DNA of 64,000 nt from Cunninghamella blakesleeana (GCA_017871115.1 JAFCIZ010000005.1:868001-932000); one strand, 5' to 3'. Shown: positions 22,728 through 36,316, counted from the first letter of the stretch. Translations and numbers: made by a program. The notes: generated by a model from the sequence alone, not told the origin.

Positions 22728-25192
22728 ATGGCATCAGATCCTCCAAAAGAAACAGAATTTGTTTATTCATTAAAAGATAACTTAACTGCTAATCCTTTTG
22801 CTGCTAAAGATGAAGTAGACGATTCAACTGATGCTGGTGTCATTGTAAAAAGTCAACCACCTGCTACAAGATGGGAATTATGGGGTTACTATCTTTATTA
22901 TAATGGTGTAAGTGAATAAATAATAAAAAAATGAAATAAACGGAAAACGTTAATTATATATTTATTAATATTGTTCCTAATTTTCTACTTTCCAACTTGC
23001 CTTTTTTTTATAACCATAATAGAATAATGGGTTTACCATGTTTTCTTATATGAGTAATATCATGCAGTCACTCGCCTTTCAAGGTGGATTTGTTGATCCA
23101 AGTCGGCCTGATATCAAGGGATGCACTGATTCCCAAGGTCCATGTTATATTAGTTGGGGAAATAGCAGCGTCCCTGTTCAATCCATGATGTTATATCTCC
23201 AGGCTATTTCTTTCTCTATTCAATTCTTTTTATTCACTTCCTTTGGTAGTTTAGCTGATTACGGCAGATGGAATCGTTATATTTTATTAGCTTCTTCTAT
23301 TATCGCTATTGCTTGTCAAATCTTACCCATTGTTTTAGTAAATGATGATGGTTCTCACTGGAACGTTATGTTGGCTTTTAGTAAGTTCTTTATTTATATA
23401 TATATTGAAAACCTTTATTCATTCATTATTATATTTATTTTTTATTAATAGATATTATTGGTTTAATTTCTTATGGCACAACTTTGGTGTTTTATGGTGC
23501 TGCATTCCCAACTTTAAGGTATGTATAATATATATTCGACTTTAATAATAATAATAAATACAATAATCTTATAATTTTCTCTCTTTTTTAAAAAATGATT
23601 TATTTAGTGACAATCTTCCTGTTGTTCGCGTTGCACGAGCTGATCCCAATTTAACCAAAAATGAAAAAATGGCTGTTGTTGAAAGATGGAGGTAAAAATA
23701 ACTTGTACATTAATTTATATTTAAAAAAAAGTAATGATTATTTTATGTATGTATGTGTATATATTTACTCATTTATTTTTTCCCTTTCTTTCTTCCACCA
23801 CCCCCTTTTTTTATTTCTTATTTTTAATAATAATGATAGAAATCACGTCTCGGCTATTTCTACTACATTCTCAAATATTGGTTTTTTTATCGTCACAGGG
23901 ATTCTTTCGGGTGCATCTTATTACCCTTGGTCAAATTATGAATTTGCTCCTGGTGAAGAACATATTTTTGGTAATACACCATTGTTCAACTATGTTGGTA
24001 CAGTATTTTGTGGTGGCTTTTTCCTTATCAATGCCCTTCCTTACTTCATTGCTCAACCAAAAGGTAGAAAGGGCCCAGATCTTCCTAAAGGAGAAAGTCA
24101 TTTTTTTATTGGTTGGAAGAATGTCATTTTAGCTATCAAGTAAGCTTATTTATAAAAATAAAAAAATTTGGATATATTACAAAAAAAAAGAAAGAAAGAA
24201 TAGAAAGAAATACTTATATATTATCACTTTTTATTATCGAAAACATCATATAGGGAAGCACGCAAATTTAAGTATCTATTTTTATATATTTTTTCTTACT
24301 TTTTATTCTCTGATGCTGTATCTACTACTAATTCCATGGTGGGTATTATTCAAGGCAACCTTACTACTTTTGGTGGCCGTCAAATCACTATTTTAAATTT
24401 AGCCTCCTCTGTCACATCAATTGTAGGTTGCTTATTATTCCTTTTTATTTCCAAGAAATTTGGTGTACGCACTAAAATCAATTTGATCATTATTGTGATC
24501 CTTTCTGGGGTTGTCTCTGTATGGGGTTGTTTTGGTATTGGTTTAGATAACTTTGGTTTTAAAAATGTTTGGGAATTATGGGCTTTCTATGTTTGGTCTG
24601 GTAAATATTACATATACACGTATAAAGAGAATGATCATGAGAAATGAAAATTAAAAATGAAATATTAAATATATATGTATACCATATTCATTTTCATTTT
24701 TTAATAGGTCTCTTCACTGCTCCTATTTGGGCCTGGCAAAATACCTTTTTGGCTGAATTGGTTCCAAAAGGAAAAGAAAACTTATTCTTTGGCTTATTTG
24801 GTGTGGTTAATAAAGGTTCAGCATGGATTGGTCCCATCATTATTGTAAATGAAAATAGATATAAATCGATGAAGCAGAAATACATATATTAATGGACATA
24901 TTTATTTACATATTATTTATTTTATTTTTTTTTATAGGGTGCCATTACCGAAAAAACATCAAATATTTATATTGGATGGGCTGTAATTTTAGCTTTCTTT
25001 GTCCTGGGTTTAGTTTTTCTTTATTTCGTTGATGTACAAAAAGCTAAATTGGATATTGAAAACTATTATCGTGAAGTTGAACAAGAAGAATTAGCTAACG
25101 CTTTAAAAGCTCAATCTAAAGCCGAAAATATTGATAAATTGGATTTAGAAGACGTTAAGCATGAAAAAGTTTTATTGGAAGAACATTCTTAA
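22728..25192 (+). CDS. ATG22: Atg22-like vacuolar amino-acid exporter (MFS)
   Basis: About 575 aa from eight exons: 22728-22907, 23023-23380, 23452-23518, 23608-23691, 23840-24139, 24254-24600, 24708-24844, 24938-25192; phases agree. About 50 hydrophilic residues precede WELWGYYLYYNGNNGFTMFS, a typical Atg22/UMF1 opening. About 12 membrane segments follow, with a lumenal loop rich in Gly/Cys/Trp after the first, and LADYGRWNR after the third. Near the end come FLAELVPKGKENLFFGLFG and NKGSAWIGP, which are family hallmarks. The C-terminus is a charged cytosolic tail. In yeast, Atg22 releases amino acids from the vacuole after autophagy; that substrate role is inferred here. Paralogues of the Atg22 family exist in fungi, so orthology is not proven. 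Confidence 0.88.
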
Positions 25193-26699
25193 GAAATCAT
25201 TATTGTTTATATATCTATATATTTATTTATCCTTTTACTTTTACTATTTTTTATTTTATTTTTTTAATACTCTACTGTATTATTTATTATATATAATATT
25301 TATTAAGGTCAATTAGTGTATACTGTACCATTCTTTTTTTTTATTATTTTTATTACTATTCCTACTATTTTTATATTATTTACTTATTTATATCAAATAC
25401 CAATTCACTAATAATATACTTTACAATATAATTCTATTCATTTATTCAAATGTTATAAATGTAAATGTGTGTATATAATACCATTAAGAAATCAAGAGTA
25501 ACAGAAAATACATATGATATAGACTTAAGCTTTGTTATGCACGTATTTTAGATTCTATAAAAGAAAATCTATACATCATATATCAATTTTTTTTTCCTAA
25601 TGTATTTATTAATGATATGATTAAAAAAATAAATAAATGGATTAAAAGGTTATTATAATGTATAAAAAAGTCTTTATTTCTTATAATAAAATTGAGGAAT
25701 CAAAAAACCGTTTATTTCCTTTTATGGTTGCTATAAAAAAGTAGGCATAGTAATGCTAAAAAAAATTATTCCCAAATATTCTGGATCATAAAATATAGTA
25801 TTCATAAATAAATTATTAGAAAAAATAAAATAAAAACCAACATATGATCCTGGTGAAAACATATATTCAGAATTATATATAAATATTTATACACATGTAT
25901 GTGCTTTTTTTAATGAACTAATTTTTAAAAATAGAGCATTTGCATCATTTTTTCTTTCAAAACCTTTTCTGACATTCTTATTTTTTAAAAAATAAATAAA
26001 TAGTGTTTCTCGTGTGTTTTTTATGGAACTTGGCATTATTTTGCTTCAAAAAAAAATTGTAACAACTGACCATTTTTTTCTTTCCCAAGTTAATTTTTAC
26101 GTAATAAATTATATAATGAAACATGAACTAGTATTATTATTGCCATTACTATGATTAATAACCAATATCATTAAAAAAAAATTAGAAAATAATGGAAAGT
26201 AAATAGTTACGAAAAGAGAAAAAAAATAATGTATGGTACTTTTTTTTAATAAACGCTTTTTTTATTAATATATGTATATAAAAAGTGTATAAAAAAATGA
26301 GTATTCTGTTTATATAAAAAATACTTGAAAAAAAAAATACACATATCGAAAAACCTATTTTTTTTTTGTATCATAAAATAAGACCACATTGTAAAAATAT
26401 ATCACAAGTTTCTTTTTATTTATATAAAAAAAAAAGAAACCTGCTTTTTTTATTTTTATATATATAAAAAAAAGAAACCTATTTTTTTTTTTTTGAAATG
26501 AATGATACAAAAAAAGAAAAGTAGGTTTCTTTTTTTTTTGTTCTTGCAGTCTTATGATTATCGATTTACATAAATAATTATTTTTTTTTCTCATTCTTTT
26601 TTTCCTCACTCTTTCTTCATTTTATTCACATTTTTTTTAAAAAAGATACTCGTATTCTCTTCGTTATGGCTATTTTTTATTTATATGTATGTATAATGA

Positions 26700-27030
26700 A
26701 AAAAAGCTCGAAGGGTGGCAAGCATGTATGACAATATGTGGAATGAACCGGTATTGTTAAATACGGCCATAGATCATCGGTGTTTATATCGAGGATATAA
26801 ATGCTGTGTGTGATTTAGTTGGGCTTCGCTCTACCTAGTACCCTGCAAGATTTTTTGCGTTTCGATAACCCTCGATGGTGCCTTGAGGGGGAAAGGTATA
26901 ATACGAGTCTGATCGTTTGGGATGTTGAAAGAGTAGTTTGATTATATATTTTATATAATTAGGCGAAAATCGAACTGAAAAAACGAAAATCTTTTATCTC
27001 GTTGAAGCTTTTGGTTGGCATCCTATAGGT
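26700..27030. ncRNA. Candidate structured non-coding RNA islet
   Basis: Within very AT-rich DNA this stretch is noticeably richer in G and C and lacks a sensible reading frame. It folds locally. A 13-bp stem pairs 26778-26790 with 26794-26806, of which the inner 8 pairs are perfect Watson-Crick (TTTATATC/GATATAAA) around a GAG loop and the outer five include G-U pairs. A 7-bp stem pairs 26869-26875 with 26883-26889 around TGGTGCC. A short GGGC-TTC-GCTC hairpin lies at about 26821-26831. The strand is not certain; G-U pairs fit the + strand. It matched no tRNA, 5S, U-snRNA or SRP RNA motif that I could check by eye. Confidence 0.35.
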
Positions 27031-28504
27031 AATAAAAAACTATATATATATGAACATGTCATTTACAAGAAATACTAATATATATATATAGCTGAATATT
27101 AATCTACTGAATCTGCTTTGCTGGGTCACATTCTTACAAGAAACAAATTTGACACGTAACAATATTATAAATAAATACATTTCTATATGTATATGTATAT
27201 AAGCTGAACGCGTCTTTTTTTTTAACACAATAGTTAAACGTCTATCTACTAAAAAAAAACAAATATTGAAATCATATGCCTCAATCTTATTGGCCCAAAA
27301 TAAACAAAATGACTATATCTGCATGAATCTACTCAAGAAAAAGAAAAATGGCTAACTAAATATGCTCTTCTCTCTGAACAGATAAAACAATAATCAATCA
27401 TATGAATTTGCTCAAAAAAATCTGGAACCGTACTTCCCTTTGAATAACCATTCTATTTTAAATTTTAAACTCCTCTGTATGCCTGTTGGTTTTTTTTTTG
27501 TAGCCACCTTCCATTTTTTTATATTACGCTATTATCATCGTTTATAAATTTACAATTATAATATTATTGTTATTATTATTATTACTATTGTTTTATAAAT
27601 CTATGTATTGTATATCATTTTACCATTATTATAAATTTATTTGAAAGCTTTCTATTGTTATTAATAAAAATTTAAAATTTAAAATGTATCATATAATAGA
27701 AAAAAAAATGGTCGTACTGTTAATTTTTTTATGAAAATATTTTTCTTTTACCATCCCTTCTCTCATTTTTATTTTATTTTTTTTAACAAATTATATTTTT
27801 TATACTGAAGATAACATTTTTCATGATATATACTAAAATGTTATTATTATAAATCAAAAATTAATATTTTTAAAATGAATAACAAAGTCTATTCTTTTAA
27901 TCTAGCCATATTTATACTATAATAATTTTACAAGAAAATAAAACATGTAAATTTTTTTTTAATGAGAATGATATAGAGACATAATAATAGCAATAATAAC
28001 AATACTAACAATAATAACAATAATAATAAATGAAATATTAAATAAAAATAGGATTAGTTGTAAACTTTATTGTAATTTAATGTATACCAAATATACTGTA
28101 CAGTTTAAATATTCATCTTTACCAAGTTAAAGCACGTTTTGTCAATCTATTAAAATTATTGCTATACTAGAAATGCGTCAACTTGATCAATTGTTATGTT
28201 ATATTAGTTATATTTTTTAGATATCCCATGCACTCCTAAATAAAAGGTACACGTTTTCTTTTTTCTTTTTTATAATATTTATTAGTATATCTCTTTGAAG
28301 GATTGGATTTAGGCTATATTCCGTACTGGTATTCTTTAAAAATGGAACCAGGTTCATTAAATTGCTATTACTATTGGTAAATATTGTAACTATCTAAAAT
28401 ATAATAATACCAGCATCCATTATATAAATTCCAAATACATTTTAAATATTTGAAATGACTAAAATTAGCAGATTATATATTTTTTTATTAATAAATTTTG
28501 TGAA

Positions 28505-28675
28505 ATTAGAACTGAATAGTGATTAATTGAATAGTATTGAATAGTACTTAATTAGAACTAAATAGTATTGCATAGCACTTGATCAGAACTGATTAATACT
28601 TTATTAGAATTGAATAGTATTGAATAATACTTAACTAGAACTGAATAGTATTTAACTAGAACTGAATTACATCCA
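28505..28675. repeat. Degenerate short tandem repeat
   Basis: Five or six diverged copies of a unit based on TTAGAACTGAATAGTATT followed by GAATAGTACTTAA, with unit lengths from about 21 to 45 nt. Copies begin near 28507, 28551, 28585, 28606, 28636 and 28658. Non-coding. Confidence 0.7.
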
Positions 28676-28995
28676 TTATTGTGTAACAAAAGAGGTAACT
28701 CAGAGTTCTAAAAATCAGTACTTTTCAAATTCTAAAAAACTTCATTCTATTTTTATTGCAGCGAAAGGCAATCTTTACTTATTTGAATGGTGATGATCAC
28801 ATTGTAATTTAGTAAGTGAGCAATACTTATTAGCGGGTTTATAAATGATTTTGACCATCAGCTATTATTAAGAAAAATAAAATTTTTTTTACAAGTTTAT
28901 AAACAATGCTAATAGTACAATATAAAAATAAGGCAGAGTGATTACAAAGAAGTATAAGTAGGAATTTAAATATCAAAATAGAGTGGTAGAGAGAT

Positions 28996-29026
<31 letters not shown>

Positions 29027-29607
29027 CTAATATTTGATGGAAAATTATGCTCAAAGGTAACTGTATTTAACCAAGTTTATTCTTTGGAATCTTTTTGTTT
29101 TTAACTCACAAGATTAACTGGGAATCCAAAAGGTGAATAAAAGCTTGTATGATCAGAACATAGTGTTAAGCTTATTTTCAAGGTAATTTTTTTTTTTATT
29201 TGGGATGATTTTCTTTTTTATTCGAGAAAATGATTTGGCTTTATTTCTGGTGGTATTTTCTTTTTCTATCCTAGATGATACCCTTTTATTTACTCAAGGT
29301 AAAGCTCTTTATTTAAAACGATGCTCTTTTTTTTAATAACGAAAAGTGAAATCGATTATGCTTTTAGATTACATAATTTTTTACCGCGAGGATTCCATTT
29401 TTTTTTTTTTTTTACTGGTATTCAAGTCCAATGGATTCCACCGCTTGAGATTAAACCCAACTTTACAAATATATGCTTTACATTATTTTCAAAACCAAGC
29501 CAAAATTAGTTTTTATTGACTAAATTAGTAAATTAAAAATAAAAAGACAAAAAGAAGCAAGAAAAAAAAACTAGTTTTTAAAAAAACAAAAAGAGGCTGA
29601 ATTGTTA

Positions 29608-29619
<12 letters not shown>

Positions 29620-29639
<20 letters not shown>

Positions 29640-29670
29640 CCGTGACCCCAGGTGTGGTCTTTTTTATTCG
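29620..29670. other. Hairpin extended by flanking A and T runs
   Basis: A-run, then AGACC, a GTG bulge, ACC-CCA-GGT, GT, GGTCT, then a T-run. The A-run can pair with the T-run, giving a long imperfect hairpin. The G/C-containing core is unusual for this desert. Function unknown; a chance palindrome or remnant of a small inverted-repeat element is possible. Confidence 0.3.
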
Positions 29671-30178
29671 AAACACCACCCTTCTCGTTTTAAAGGACCA
29701 TATTTGGCATCATATAAAGATAAACTTTTTGTGATTTTTGGTATTTATATGTACAAGCCTTTTTTTACATGTATTTTTTTTTTTTTTAAAAAAAAAACAA
29801 TATTTATTGTATCAGAATGAATTCTATTTATAAATTTATGTTTATATGCGTCATCATACTTGAAAATCATTTATGAATTATGAAAATTTTGAGTTTTAAC
29901 CAAAATCAAAGCATTTCTCATCAATACTGGCTTGGATTTTACCAAGAAACGGAAACAAAAAAAAACCATCAATCCATCAATCCATCAATCTTTTCAATTG
30001 TGTAACATTTTTTTTTTTTTTTGGTTTCCAAAATGCATTTTTACCCAAAGATCTACATACCAATTTTAACTTTTAGATATTTTTTTTTCTTATGTCATTT
30101 TTATTCTTTTTCTTTTTCAATTATATTAAAGTTTAAATGAATAATTCAAAAATAAATAAATAAATAATTATATATACT

Positions 30179-30212
<34 letters not shown>

Positions 30213-30544
30213 TTTATGTATGCGTATATATGTGTTTATACAAATAATGATGCTTTAATAAAAAAATAAAATATAAAAAAAGCTTTATAACAAACAATGG
30301 TAAAATAAATAAAAAAATAAAATTTACCACAGTGGCTGATAGACTTTTTCAAAAAAATAAAATGCTACCTGAATACAAAAAAAAAAAAAAAAAAGCTAAG
30401 CCTATACCAAAGAATTACATTGCTATTACCTACTTTGGATCACATCCATTTTATACATATAAAATAGATAAAAAGAAAATCAATACAATTCTTTTTCTTT
30501 TTCTTTTTCTTTATTTTAAACATAATAAAAATAAATATAAAAAA

Positions 30545-31613
30545 ATGCATAGTTATACATATTCACTCTTAGATGAAGGCTCCACATTCAAACGTCGAAC
30601 AGTACGGTTTGCAATCTTCCTACTTACATTTATTATACTAGGAGGAGTCATTGCACCAACATATATCAAATATTCCAATAGTCAAGACATTAATAATAAA
30701 ATTGTTAAAGTAGCCGCCAATTTTAGTTCGACACCTTCAACAACCATCGGGAATTCACCTGGACAATTTACAGGATCTGACGGTATTGTTCGAACCAATG
30801 CAGAGGTCTATTTCCGAATCATTTTGAGTGCCATTGATCCTATCAAAGAAACAGCCAATATACGTATTGATATGGATCCACCTTTAGATAATGGGATCAG
30901 TTATTTTGCCATGTTGCCTCCTAATAGCTATTCCTTTTATTTCAATGGTAAAACCACTACAGTAAATGGTACAGATCCAAGTACCGAATGGAATTTCCCT
31001 ATTAATGTGTATGGTGATCCTGGTCGTTATCCTTTTGATTATTATCAAGAAATCCTTCATTTTGGTTTTTTCCCTAATCATACCCTAACAAATGGTATTA
31101 CCACACACATATCTGCCTATGGTGCACAAACTGGTTGGGATGTAGCTTTCAATATTAAAGCGGATGCCAATGGTTATTTTACTTTAGAGACTTCCATCAC
31201 TCGTAACTATGTTACTAGAGGATTTTCTCTATTTGTCATGATTTTATCTTGGGTATTATCACTTTGTCAATTCTTTATCTGTGCTCAAGCATTTATTCGT
31301 AATCGTGAGATGATTCCACAGATTATTGCTCTGGTAATATAATAAATAATAAAACATAAACAAATAAAAAGGAGTGAGAGGGTGATCATAATAACTAATA
31401 TATTATATATTATATCCGTGTTTATTTTTTCAATAGCCTGCTACTTTATTGTTTGCTTTACCTAGTTTACGTAATGTGCAACCTGGTATTCCTCCCATTG
31501 GAATCTTTTTGGATATGGCTGGCTTTTTTTGGAATATGGCCCTGGTAGCTATTTCACTTTTCGTTTGTTGTTTGATGTTTATCTTTCAATATGAAGTTGG
31601 AAAAGCTGTATAA
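30545..31613 (+). CDS. DUF4436 family membrane protein
   Basis: About 321 aa from two exons, 30545-31333 and 31437-31613. The chosen start (MHSYTYSLLDEG) gives a short cytosolic tail and one N-terminal membrane helix (FAIFLLTFIILGGVIAPTYI). A lumenal or extracellular domain of about 190 residues follows, with N-glycosylation sequons (NFSS, NGTD, NHTL). Three C-terminal membrane helices close the protein. The pair PATLLFALPSLRNVQPGIPP and LDMAGFFWN is typical of DUF4436, a family of unknown function found in fungi and actinobacteria. An in-frame ATG at 30332 would prepend a Lys-rich, low-complexity peptide and is rejected. Confidence 0.82.
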
Positions 31614-33731
31614 TACCATTTTATATCATCCATTAATATCATCTCTTTATATATATATATATATATATATAAATTATACATAGTATTAGTATATATAAAT
31701 ATAGAACATGTGTGTAAAATAATCGTTATCAAATATTATGTAATAATAAAATAAAATATCTGTATGTATTACCATTTTCGTTTATTAAAATTAGACATTA
31801 GTTCTGAATCTATTATATATATATACGTGTGTGTGTATGCTTGCTTGTATAGTGATCTTGTTAGTTATTTTACAATTATATTATTATTATTATTATTATT
31901 ATTATTACTGTTATTGTTATTATTATACAATGTATAAATAAGCTGCTTAATTATTTTATTTAAAGCATATATCTCGCGTTGACTTTGAAAAGTCTATCCT
32001 TTTTTCTATTCTATTTTTTTTAGATTAGTGAGGTGCATTCCTTTCCAAACTTTTATTTGATTTATTACAAGAATATTAAATCTATTAAATTTAAATTTTT
32101 AAATAAACATAATAATATATATAAATTGTTAAAAAATAAAACGAAAAGAGAAATTGTGTAAATAAATGGAGTGGGTACTATTTTTAAAGAAAGATCGGGA
32201 TTTTAAAACGATTCTTTTCTTTTTTTTTTTATCTAAATCTGGCAGTAGAAATAGTATTGATCTCTTTTAAAAATATCTCATCAACCAAAAGTATAATACT
32301 TGCAAATTTTCATGATGTATTTGGTTTGAAAGTATTAAAATATAGAAAATTTTAATGCTTATATAGATAGAAAATAAAATAATATGGAATAATGCGATGA
32401 TACTATAAATAATATAAAATTATAAAAAATCGCTTCATTTATTTATTCTTTGATTAGAATAAAAATAATACCCATTACTTACGCGCTTTTATATTATATA
32501 ATACTTTATATATAATCTTAAACCAGTCTATGTCGATTTTTCTTTTCTTTTAAAAATAAAATAACCAACAGTAGATATTATCAAGTTAATTCCTGCAACG
32601 GTCTTGTATATTCTCAAGATATATATTATACTATTGGTATATTAAATAAAAGAGTTTTGGTATAAAATAAAAATGCTTCGATATATAATAATAAAAAAAC
32701 TTTGATATATATATAAAAAAAGAACGTGTTTCAAAAAAAGAAACTAATGCGGTGCTTGAACAATTTATTTATTTTTTAAAATATAGATTAAATATTATTA
32801 TATAAGATAATCGAGAGGATGTTAAAAAACCTACTCTTTTTTTTTTTTCTTTCCATGAGCTCACATGATGCAATCTAATCTTTTTTCTGTTTTTAATAAA
32901 ACAATAATAAAACAACATCAGAGGTTTTAATTTATTATAAATTCAAATAAAAACATCAAGGGAAAAAAATACAAAAAAAAAAAACCATGATCTATGAATC
33001 TCTATTACTTGTGAATTCTTGATCAAAAAAATCTAAAAGTGTAACCATCGAATATCTCACGAAACACAATTTAAAAATCTGATATACATTTACCTATTTT
33101 TTAACCAATTAAAAATTTATAGTTTTTTCTATACTTTCTAAAATATCCTTATTCCGCTTTTTTTTTTTTTTTTTACTTCCTCATTTATATATATAATTTA
33201 AAAACTCTAAATAAATACTATTTTATAATATAAATAATCCAAATAAATACCTTTTATTTTAATAATGGTTACTTGTTATGGAAAATTTTCCATATGTATT
33301 ATTTAAAATATTGTAATTCAGATCATTGAAAAGATGAAAGGTTATAGATATTAATTAGTCATTACAAAATATATATATATATATATTAAGAGAAACCATC
33401 TGATAAAATAGGTTTGTATTCTATATATTTTTTATTTTATTTTATTTTTTGCGGAACCAAGACTAAAAAAAAACCAAAATCAGATAAACTCGAATTTAAT
33501 ATCCGATTTTTTAGTTTTCTTAAAAAAAAATTATATATCTTTTTTATTTTTTGTAATACTTTTCCTTTTTCTTTCTCTTTTTTTTTTTTTTTTTTTTTTT
33601 TCTCTCTTTCTCTCGCTTTCTCTATCTTTTATATATATATACATACATCTTTTTTTTTTTTTTTTTTTTTTAGCCGCGCATATATAACCATTTCTCCCCA
33701 TTTTATGCACTAGAAAAAAAAAAACATAAAT
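31614..33731. other. Intergenic region, no gene recognised
   Basis: About 2.1 kb of AT-rich DNA with (TA)n at about 31651-31672 and (ATT)n at about 31879-31909. From 33545 to 33670 it becomes a T/CT-rich tract, the likely core promoter of the MFSD1-like gene. Confidence 0.5.
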
Positions 33732-34416
33732 ATGGGATTAACAGAAAACGAAAAAGTTGAACTAGAAAAGGAGCAATATGTTGTAAACGAAACTCACAAT
33801 GAAGAAAAGGTTAACACAGGTTCAGATGCTGCCTTTGCTAATGCTTCATGGCAATATAAAACCATTGCTCTTGTAACTGCTTTATTATTGCCATGTAATA
33901 ATAATACAATAGGAATAAATATAAATTTTAAAAGATATTGATCATTATTTTTTTTATAAATATAATTTATTTTAGTGGGTTCTCATTTTTCGGGAAGTGC
34001 ATTAAGTGCCATGAAAAAACCGATTAAAGCAGTAAGTATAATAAAAAAATCATAGCCATCATCCTTTTTACCCCTCTTTTTTATTATTATTACATCTAGA
34101 TATATATACTAATCTTCATTTCTTTACATCCTTTTTACATATAGCATCTTAATATAGATAACACTAGATATGGTGTCTTATCAGCATCAGTATCAATTAT
34201 TAATACCATTTTTCCAATAGCAGGAGGAATATTTATTGATATGTTTGGTTCTGTTTGGGGTACTTTGTTTGTTAATATTCTTGTTATCATCGGTAGTTTA
34301 TTAACGGCTATAGCCTGTAAATATTCATCCTTTCCTTTAATTATTGTTGGTCGTGTTATTTTTGGTATTGGTAGTGGTCTTATTGTAAAGTTATAATTCA
34401 TATTTAGCTAATATAC

Positions 34417-34454
<38 letters not shown>

Positions 34455-35675
34455 ATAAAAATATTTAAATTAATAATAAGAATAATAGTTTATAAAGTCT
34501 AATCTTAATTTATATATTTACTTTGATTTTTTTTTTTAAAAAAATAAAATAAAATAAAACATTTAATATATATATAGGTAACTATGCAAGAATCCTTACT
34601 TTCTAAATGGTTCCGTACAAATCATTTATCCATTGCTATCGGTCTTCAATTATCTATTAGTAGATTAGCCACTTTTCTTGGTACGTTAGTAGCAAATCCA
34701 ATTGCCGAAAGAACTGGAGATTGGGTATGGCCCATGTGGTTATCCTTTATTTTATGTGGATTTTCTATTTGTATGAACATTATTTATGGTTTGGTGGTGA
34801 AAAAATTACAAGGCGATTTTACAAGTTCCAAATCAGAATTAGAAAAATTGAAAGCTAAAAAAACATTCCATTGGCGTAGTATACTCAAATTCCCTGCTTT
34901 GTTTTGGTTGATCATTTTAATTGAATTTTTATATGCTGCTGTATGGTCATCCTTCCAAACAATTTCCACTGATTTTATTAATGTTCATTTTCATACTACT
35001 TCCATGCTTGCTGGCTATCAAGCAAGTGCTTCCCAATCAGTCCCTATCGTTGCTACTCCTGTTTTAGGTGTTGTTATGGATGTCTTTGGTTGTCGTGTAA
35101 TTGTTTTACTCTTATCCTCCATCTTTTTAATCCTTAGTTCTGTCTTACTTGGTTGGACTTATGTAAGTGCTGTAGTTGGTATGGTGTTTTACAGTATTTC
35201 CTTAGCCTTTGGTCCTATTGCCATGATTACTTCCATTGGTATGATTTTACCTTCTGATTATATTGGAACCGGTCTTGGGTTATATAAAAGTTCCAATAAT
35301 ATTGGTACCTCCATTTTAGATATCGTTGTTGGTGTTGTACAAGATAAAACAGCTGGTCAAGCTTACACTGGTGTAATGCTTGTGTTTTTAATTCTTGCTT
35401 GTATTGGATTTGCATTGATCACTTTACTTTGGTTATGTCAACGTGTTTGGTATGATAATATTTTGGAAGCCATTCGTTCAAAACGTATTCGATTAATGAA
35501 GGAAAAGAATGATCGTGAATTGGAATTAAGTCAACAAGGAAAAGATACCTATGAAACTACCAATCAATCTACATTCTTCTTTAATTATGTCTTTGTTGGT
35601 GTTTATATTGCTGCTTTATTAGCTGCTTGGGTACTCTTCTTTGTTTATAGTGCAAATGGTAGTGTTGAAGCTTAA
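33732..35675 (+). CDS. MFSD1-like major facilitator transporter
   Basis: About 518 aa from four exons: 33732-33894, 33976-34031, 34145-34384, 34578-35675. A 45-residue acidic/polar N-terminus precedes about 12 membrane helices. Key features are GSHFSGSALSAMKKPIKAHL, YGVLSASVSIINTIFPI, the MFS motif-like GGIFIDMFG, and VGRVIFGIGSGLIVTMQESL. MFSD1 in animals is a lysosomal dipeptide exporter; a vacuolar peptide or sugar role here is inference. A charged cytosolic loop (residues about 230-265) separates the two halves. After helix 11 comes a charged loop, and a final helix is followed by a short tail. The third intron is rich in TA repeats. Confidence 0.85.
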
Positions 35676-35804
35676 TTTATTTTTAATTTTTACAACTTGA
35701 ATTTTTATTATTATTATTATTATACTTATTATTATATCGATTATATATATTTTTATAAATATCCCCCCATTCATATATTTCTTTAATAAACTATACTATT
35801 ATTT

Positions 35805-35859
<55 letters not shown>

Positions 35860-36316
35860 TATATGTAGATGTATTCTTTTTTTTTTTTTTCTAGCTGAAT
35901 ATTGAAATTAAAAATCATAATAAAAGTTATATTTATTTTTTGTTAAAAATATATCTTGTAGAGTTTTTATTTTATTTATCAAGTGCATCAATAATAAACT
36001 TTTCTAAATTAACCATAAATATGACTAATGATATAATACATTCTTATACAAGTTAACAAAAAAAGAAAAAAAGAGTGAAATATAAAAATATAAAATAAAG
36101 ATAATACAGCTATATATAAGTGTTGACAATGTATAGTATTTTCTGTAAGCATTAAGGTGTAAAGAAAAAAAGGCGAATTTTTTATATTTGGGTAAAAAGA
36201 TAGTGCTGAGCTTAAATTTTATATTTTTAAAAAGCTAAAAAATTAATGACCATAACCCAGAGCACTTTTTCAACTTTTTTCCTTTTTTTTTAAAAAGGAT
36301 ATAGAAAAAAAATTAA
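35676..36316. repeat. Intergenic region with (TA)n/(GTAT)n microsatellite
   Basis: About 640 bp between two + strand genes. At about 35811-35866 there is a (TA)n run passing into (TATG)n. Further AT-rich unique sequence follows. No gene was seen. Confidence 0.7.

Larger units (their letters stand above)
25193..30544. other. Gene desert of about 5.3 kb
   Basis: Long AT-rich interval with many A/T homopolymers and (TA)n runs (for example 30181-30208). Longer open frames encode Lys/Phe/Ile-rich peptides and look spurious. Three items stand out and are listed separately: a GC-richer structured islet (26700-27030), a degenerate repeat (28505-28675) and an A/T-extended hairpin (29620-29670). No transposon coding remnant was recognised. 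Confidence 0.5.

Noticed and set aside
26355..26609. An 84-aa Lys/Phe-rich minus-strand frame in the desert
   Set aside because: Built from A and T homopolymers and short inverted repeats such as AAAGAAACCT; no protein features.
30332..30544. Upstream in-frame start for the DUF4436 protein
   Set aside because: It adds Lys-rich low-complexity sequence with long A-runs; the start at 30545 gives a normal short tail before the first helix.
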